7,110 nucleotides of DNA from Promethearchaeia archaeon (GTDB taxonomy: Archaea; Asgardarchaeota; Lokiarchaeia; Sigyniarchaeales; SOKP01), in contig JAHQWY010000191.1 in NCBI GenBank assembly GCA_029856445.1, positions 1-7,110 on the forward strand, written 5' to 3'. The first letter of the stretch is position 1, and every line of letters starts with the position of its first letter. A program made the translations under genes and the position numbers. The notes below the pieces were generated by a model, which made no database searches, was not told the DNA's origin, and saw only the letters and a list, made by a program, of their open reading frames with translations. Below, piece by piece: positions 4,535-7,110 of the stretch.

Positions 4535-5260
4535 ATGTTTCAACAGGCAGGAAGGGGTTATGATATGGCTATCACGCAATTCTCGCCCGAGGGACGTTTA
4601 TTTCAAGTTGAATATGCTATTGAAGCCGTCCGAAGAGGCACAACCGCAATAGTATGTAGGAATAAGAATTCAGTAGTATTTGCGGTAGAAAAGAAAAGCT
4701 CTGAACTTCAAGAAGTGGTCGGTTCAGAAAAAATATTTAAAATTGATGACCATATAGGGGTTGCTATAGCCGGACTCACTAGTGACGCGCGAGTTTTAAT
4801 AGATAGAGCTAGAATTCAAGCACAAGTTAATTTATTAAATTATGATGAGAAAATATCAGTAAAAGATAGTACTCTAAATATTTGTGAATATAAACAGGTA
4901 TTCACACAAAATGCAGGAGTTCGACCCTTTGGAGTGTCTTTTTTAATTGCTGGAATAGATAATGATAGTGCACCCTCTTTATTTTTAACTGACCCAAGTG
5001 GGGCAATGTGGGGCTATAAAGCCTTTGCTATAGGCTCTGGTGCCACTGAAGCAAGGGCTTACCTTGAAGAACATTATAAAGAAGAGATGAGTGATGAGGA
5101 ATTAAAGTTATTACCTTTAAAAGCTCTAAAAGAGCTGATGGGTGATAATTTAAATAGCAATACATGTGATGTAGCTTTCATATTGAAAGAGGATAAGACT
5201 TTTAAGCTATTAAGTTTAGATGAAAAGGAAGAATTATTAGGGAAATTAGAGACTTCCTAA
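4535..5260 (+). CDS. psmA: 20S proteasome alpha subunit
   Basis: The 241-residue length is normal for an archaeal alpha subunit. The alpha-type N-terminal signature is present: GYDMAITQFSPEG (8-20), then RLFQVEYA (21-28). RPFGVSFLIAGID (130-142) and TDPSG (152-156) follow. Alpha subunits form the outer heptameric rings, gate the entry pore and dock the AAA ATPase. The gate cluster corresponding to Tyr8/Asp9/Pro17/Tyr26 of Thermoplasma is kept as Y9, D10, P18 and Y27. K66, in GSEKIF, matches the pocket lysine that binds the ATPase tail. One change stands out: the YDR motif reads YDM (M11). Alpha subunits are not catalytic and no beta subunit is in the window. It starts the proteasome-SBDS-exosome cluster, with its own ribosome binding site and candidate promoter. 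Confidence 0.97.
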   Translation: MFQQAGRGYDMAITQFSPEGRLFQVEYAIEAVRRGTTAIVCRNKNSVVFAVEKKSSELQEVVGSEKIFKIDDHIGVAIAGLTSDARVLIDRARIQAQVNLLNYDEKISVKDSTLNICEYKQVFTQNAGVRPFGVSFLIAGIDNDSAPSLFLTDPSGAMWGYKAFAIGSGATEARAYLEEHYKEEMSDEELKLLPLKALKELMGDNLNSNTCDVAFILKEDKTFKLLSLDEKEELLGKLETS

Positions 5261-5379
5261 AATCTTATTTAAGAAATCAAGGATTCTAGCCCATTATATT
5301 TATCAGCTAATACAGAGGCAAAAGATAGGAAAAGGTAGAAATCAAGGAAAATCACGTTACACAGTTGTGAAGTTATATT

Positions 5380-6183
5380 ATGAGCGATCGTCCAACAGAC
5401 CGATTAAGAATTGATTTAGGCGACTTTATTATTGGTAAAATTGAGAAATCTGGAAGGCGTTTCGAGATGTTAATGGATCCACAGAAAGCGTGGGAAGCAA
5501 AGAAAATAATTCGAGAAGAAATCGACAAACGTCTAAAAGAAGGAGCAGAAAAATCCCGACTTACTGTTGATGATATTTTGGATAATAATATTATAGACTT
5601 GGAACTTATATTTGAGAGCTTTACCGTATTTGAAGATTTACGAAGAGGGAAAAAGGCAACAGATGGTGATATGGAAGCCGTATTTGAAACAACTGAGGGT
5701 ATGAAAATAGCAGGACATATTTTACTTGAAGGAGAAATCCACTGGACGAAAACTCAGAGAGAAGAGGAGAAGAACAAAAAACTGAAACAGATTATAACAA
5801 TAATTAGCAAAAATGCGATTAATCCTCAAAATAAAAAACCTCACCCATATCAAAGAATAGAGAAAGCGATAGAGGAAGCAAAAGTAAAAATTGATTTAAT
5901 GAAGAATGCTGAAGAACAAGTTGATGATGTAGTAAAAAGTATTCGAGCGATTATTCCTATTCGTATGGAACAAGTAGAGATAGCAATAAAGATACCATCA
6001 GCTTTTACAGCTAAAGGATACAATATTGTAGCTCAATTAGCACAAATTAAAAAAGAGGAATGGCAATCTGATGGAGCTTGGGTTTCTGTTGTGTCATTAC
6101 CAGCGGGTTTACAAATGGAATTGATAGATAAATTAAATAAACTAACCCATGGGAGAGTTCAAACAAAACTCTTAAAATCCTAA
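5380..6183 (+). CDS. Ribosome maturation protein SBDS/Sdo1
   Basis: The 267-residue protein has the three-domain SBDS layout. The N-terminal domain (about 1-105) includes VDDILDNNII (63-72) and VFEDLRRGKKA (83-93). The middle helical domain contains the family hallmark KPHPYQRIEKAIEEA (153-167). The ferredoxin-like C-terminal domain (about 190-267) contains RMEQVEIAIKIP (195-206). In eukaryotes Sdo1 works with the GTPase EFL1 to release eIF6 from the large ribosomal subunit; the archaeal protein is thought to act on the ribosome too. It follows psmA after 119 nt and precedes rrp4 by 91 nt on the same strand, the conserved archaeal order. GTGA at 5367-5370, 9 nt before the ATG, is a suitable ribosome binding site. 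All domains look intact. Confidence 0.96.
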   Translation: MSDRPTDRLRIDLGDFIIGKIEKSGRRFEMLMDPQKAWEAKKIIREEIDKRLKEGAEKSRLTVDDILDNNIIDLELIFESFTVFEDLRRGKKATDGDMEAVFETTEGMKIAGHILLEGEIHWTKTQREEEKNKKLKQIITIISKNAINPQNKKPHPYQRIEKAIEEAKVKIDLMKNAEEQVDDVVKSIRAIIPIRMEQVEIAIKIPSAFTAKGYNIVAQLAQIKKEEWQSDGAWVSVVSLPAGLQMELIDKLNKLTHGRVQTKLLKS

Positions 6184-6237
6184 CCAAGAAGTTTTTAACT
6201 GATTCTCGTTTATGTTATTTTTTTTGCAGCGGTTAGG
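6179..6237 (+). repeat. Inverted repeat flanking a T8 tract between SBDS and rrp4
   Basis: CCTAACC (6179-6185, overlapping the SBDS stop codon) and GGTTAGG (6231-6237) are exact inverse complements. The loop is 45 nt and contains eight consecutive T (6218-6225). The T-tract could end part of the psmA-SBDS transcript. Pairing of the arms would put it in a loop. A regulatory role is only a suggestion. Confidence 0.35.
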
Positions 6238-6264
6238 TTATAATTAATAAATAAATAAAAGAGT

Positions 6265-6268
6265 GTGA
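6265..6268 (+). promoter_or_regulatory. Ribosome binding site supporting the TTG start of rrp4
   Basis: GTGA ends 6 nt before the TTG at 6275. No in-frame ATG occurs before the KH domain, so this site is the main evidence that translation begins at TTG. Confidence 0.55.
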
Positions 6269-6274
6269 GTAATT

Positions 6275-7105
6275 TTGGAGAATGAAACAGATGAAAATGT
6301 AGGAGAAGATATTCAAGAAGACGATGAAACGGAAGATGAAGAATTCGAAGATTTCGAAGATGATGAGGATACGAGAGATATCGTTGTACCTGGAGAGGTA
6401 CTAACAGAAGATACAAAGAATTTTTTACCTGGGAGAGGTACCATTTATAATAACGATAGAACAAAGATAATTTCCTTAAATATTGGGTTGAAACAAATTA
6501 AAAAAAACTACGTCAACGTGATCCCTCTTAGAGGATTTTATACACCTCGACCTGGAGATAAAGTAATTGCTCTGGTAATTGATAAAAATCCTGTGAAATA
6601 TAAATGCGACATTAATGCAAAAGATTTTGGTACTCTTAAACCTAAAAACACTATAAAGAGAGGTAAAATAAGATCCTTCAGAGGTAGTGGTGGCAGCGGA
6701 GGCGGTTCTCGTCAAGAAGAGGCAAATGCTGAAAAATACGAAATAGGAGATATATTGATTGTAAAAATACTGTCTGCTGATCGTTTAAACAAACCTGAAT
6801 TAACTACTGTTGGTAAATATTTAGGTAAAAAAAATAATGGATTTGTAATTTCAATAGATCCACCAAAAATTCCTCGAGTTATAGGTCGTAATGGTTCAAT
6901 GATAAAAATGCTTAAAAATTTGACAAAAACCAATATTTTTGTTACTCAAAATGGGCGTATATGGTTAAAAGGTGAAGATATTGCACATGAAAGATTACTA
7001 GTAGAATCGATCCAGAAAATTGCGACAGAAGCACATACAGTAGGATTAACTGACCGAATGCAGGAATTTATTATAAATGAAAAAAAAGTAAGAGGTATAG
7101 AATAA
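6275..7105 (+). CDS. rrp4: Exosome RNA-binding subunit Rrp4
   Basis: The 276-residue protein is longer than the roughly 230-250 residues usual in archaea. The N-terminal domain starts at DIVVPGEVLTED (35-46), followed by LPGRGTIYNN (51-60). The S1 domain begins at RPGDKVIAL (92-100). The KH domain contains PRVIGRNGSMIKML (200-213) with the GRNG loop. Rrp4 caps the Rrp41-Rrp42 ring with Csl4, recruiting RNA for 3'-5' degradation or tailing. Two additions are unusual: an Asp/Glu-rich tail (residues 1-32), and a basic then Gly/Ser-rich insertion (about 126-154, containing GSGGSGGGS at 137-145) inside the S1 region, before YEIGDILIVKIL. The start is a TTG. The next gene appears to begin directly at the stop, fitting the rrp4-rrp41 order of the archaeal superoperon. 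Confidence 0.95.
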   Translation: MENETDENVGEDIQEDDETEDEEFEDFEDDEDTRDIVVPGEVLTEDTKNFLPGRGTIYNNDRTKIISLNIGLKQIKKNYVNVIPLRGFYTPRPGDKVIALVIDKNPVKYKCDINAKDFGTLKPKNTIKRGKIRSFRGSGGSGGGSRQEEANAEKYEIGDILIVKILSADRLNKPELTTVGKYLGKKNNGFVISIDPPKIPRVIGRNGSMIKMLKNLTKTNIFVTQNGRIWLKGEDIAHERLLVESIQKIATEAHTVGLTDRMQEFIINEKKVRGIE

Positions 7106-7110
7106 ATGCC
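7106..7110 (+). CDS. Probable first codon of the next gene (rrp41 expected)
   Basis: An ATG directly follows the rrp4 TAA, and only ATGCC is inside the window. In archaea rrp4 is commonly followed by rrp41 with no or little gap. The identity is therefore inferred from conserved gene order, not from sequence. Confidence 0.3.

Noticed and set aside
6210..6933. Three minus-strand open frames opposite rrp4
   Set aside because: They are shadows of the strongly supported rrp4 gene. The leucine/histidine-rich one mirrors the acidic N-terminal tail.
1..7110. CRISPR array, insertion sequence or toxin-antitoxin pair
   Set aside because: No regularly spaced repeats, transposase motifs, terminal inverted repeats or paired small genes were found on either strand.

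Overview
The window is AT-rich archaeal DNA, most likely from an Asgard archaeon (Lokiarchaeia-like). Support for archaea is strong: tRNA genes with a bulge-helix-bulge intron, no encoded CCA on three of the four tRNAs, Shine-Dalgarno sites of the GTGA/GAGG type, TATA-like promoters, and the gene order proteasome alpha - SBDS - Rrp4. The narrower Asgard call is an inference from the mix of a JAMM-like protein, a small roadblock-like protein, DUF2110 and an M28-type peptidase with membrane segments near its N-terminus. No phylogeny was possible.

Left part (1-1453). The minus strand carries the first 121 codons of an M28-like membrane peptidase, a tRNA-Lys(CTT) and a tRNA-Ser(TGA). The serine tRNA is interrupted by a 19-nt intron that fits the canonical bulge-helix-bulge rule. 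Divergent from these is a 162-residue JAMM/MPN protein with a hairpin-plus-T-tract terminator candidate across its stop codon, followed by tRNA-Ser(GCT).

Middle (1454-2948). A free-standing LAGLIDADG homing endonuclease gene with a likely helix-turn-helix N-terminal region lies between tRNA-Ser(GCT) and tRNA-Val(TAC). The valine tRNA is interrupted by about 28-30 nt in its D-arm, an atypical intron position, and it is the only tRNA here with an encoded CCA. The two plus-strand tRNAs share a nearly identical 30-nt upstream block at the same distance, which looks like a tRNA promoter.

Right part (2949-7110). DUF2110 (minus) and a roadblock-like protein (plus) diverge from an intergenic region holding a perfect 10-bp inverted repeat. 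Then comes the conserved archaeal proteasome-exosome cluster: psmA, SBDS and rrp4, with an ATG directly after the rrp4 stop that should begin the next gene (rrp41 expected). These genes link protein degradation, ribosome maturation and RNA degradation. The Rrp4 here has an acidic N-terminal tail and a Gly/Ser-rich insertion. No complete new multigene defence or mobile system is visible. The most unusual items are the D-arm tRNA intron beside a homing endonuclease, the substituted JAMM site and the modified Rrp4.
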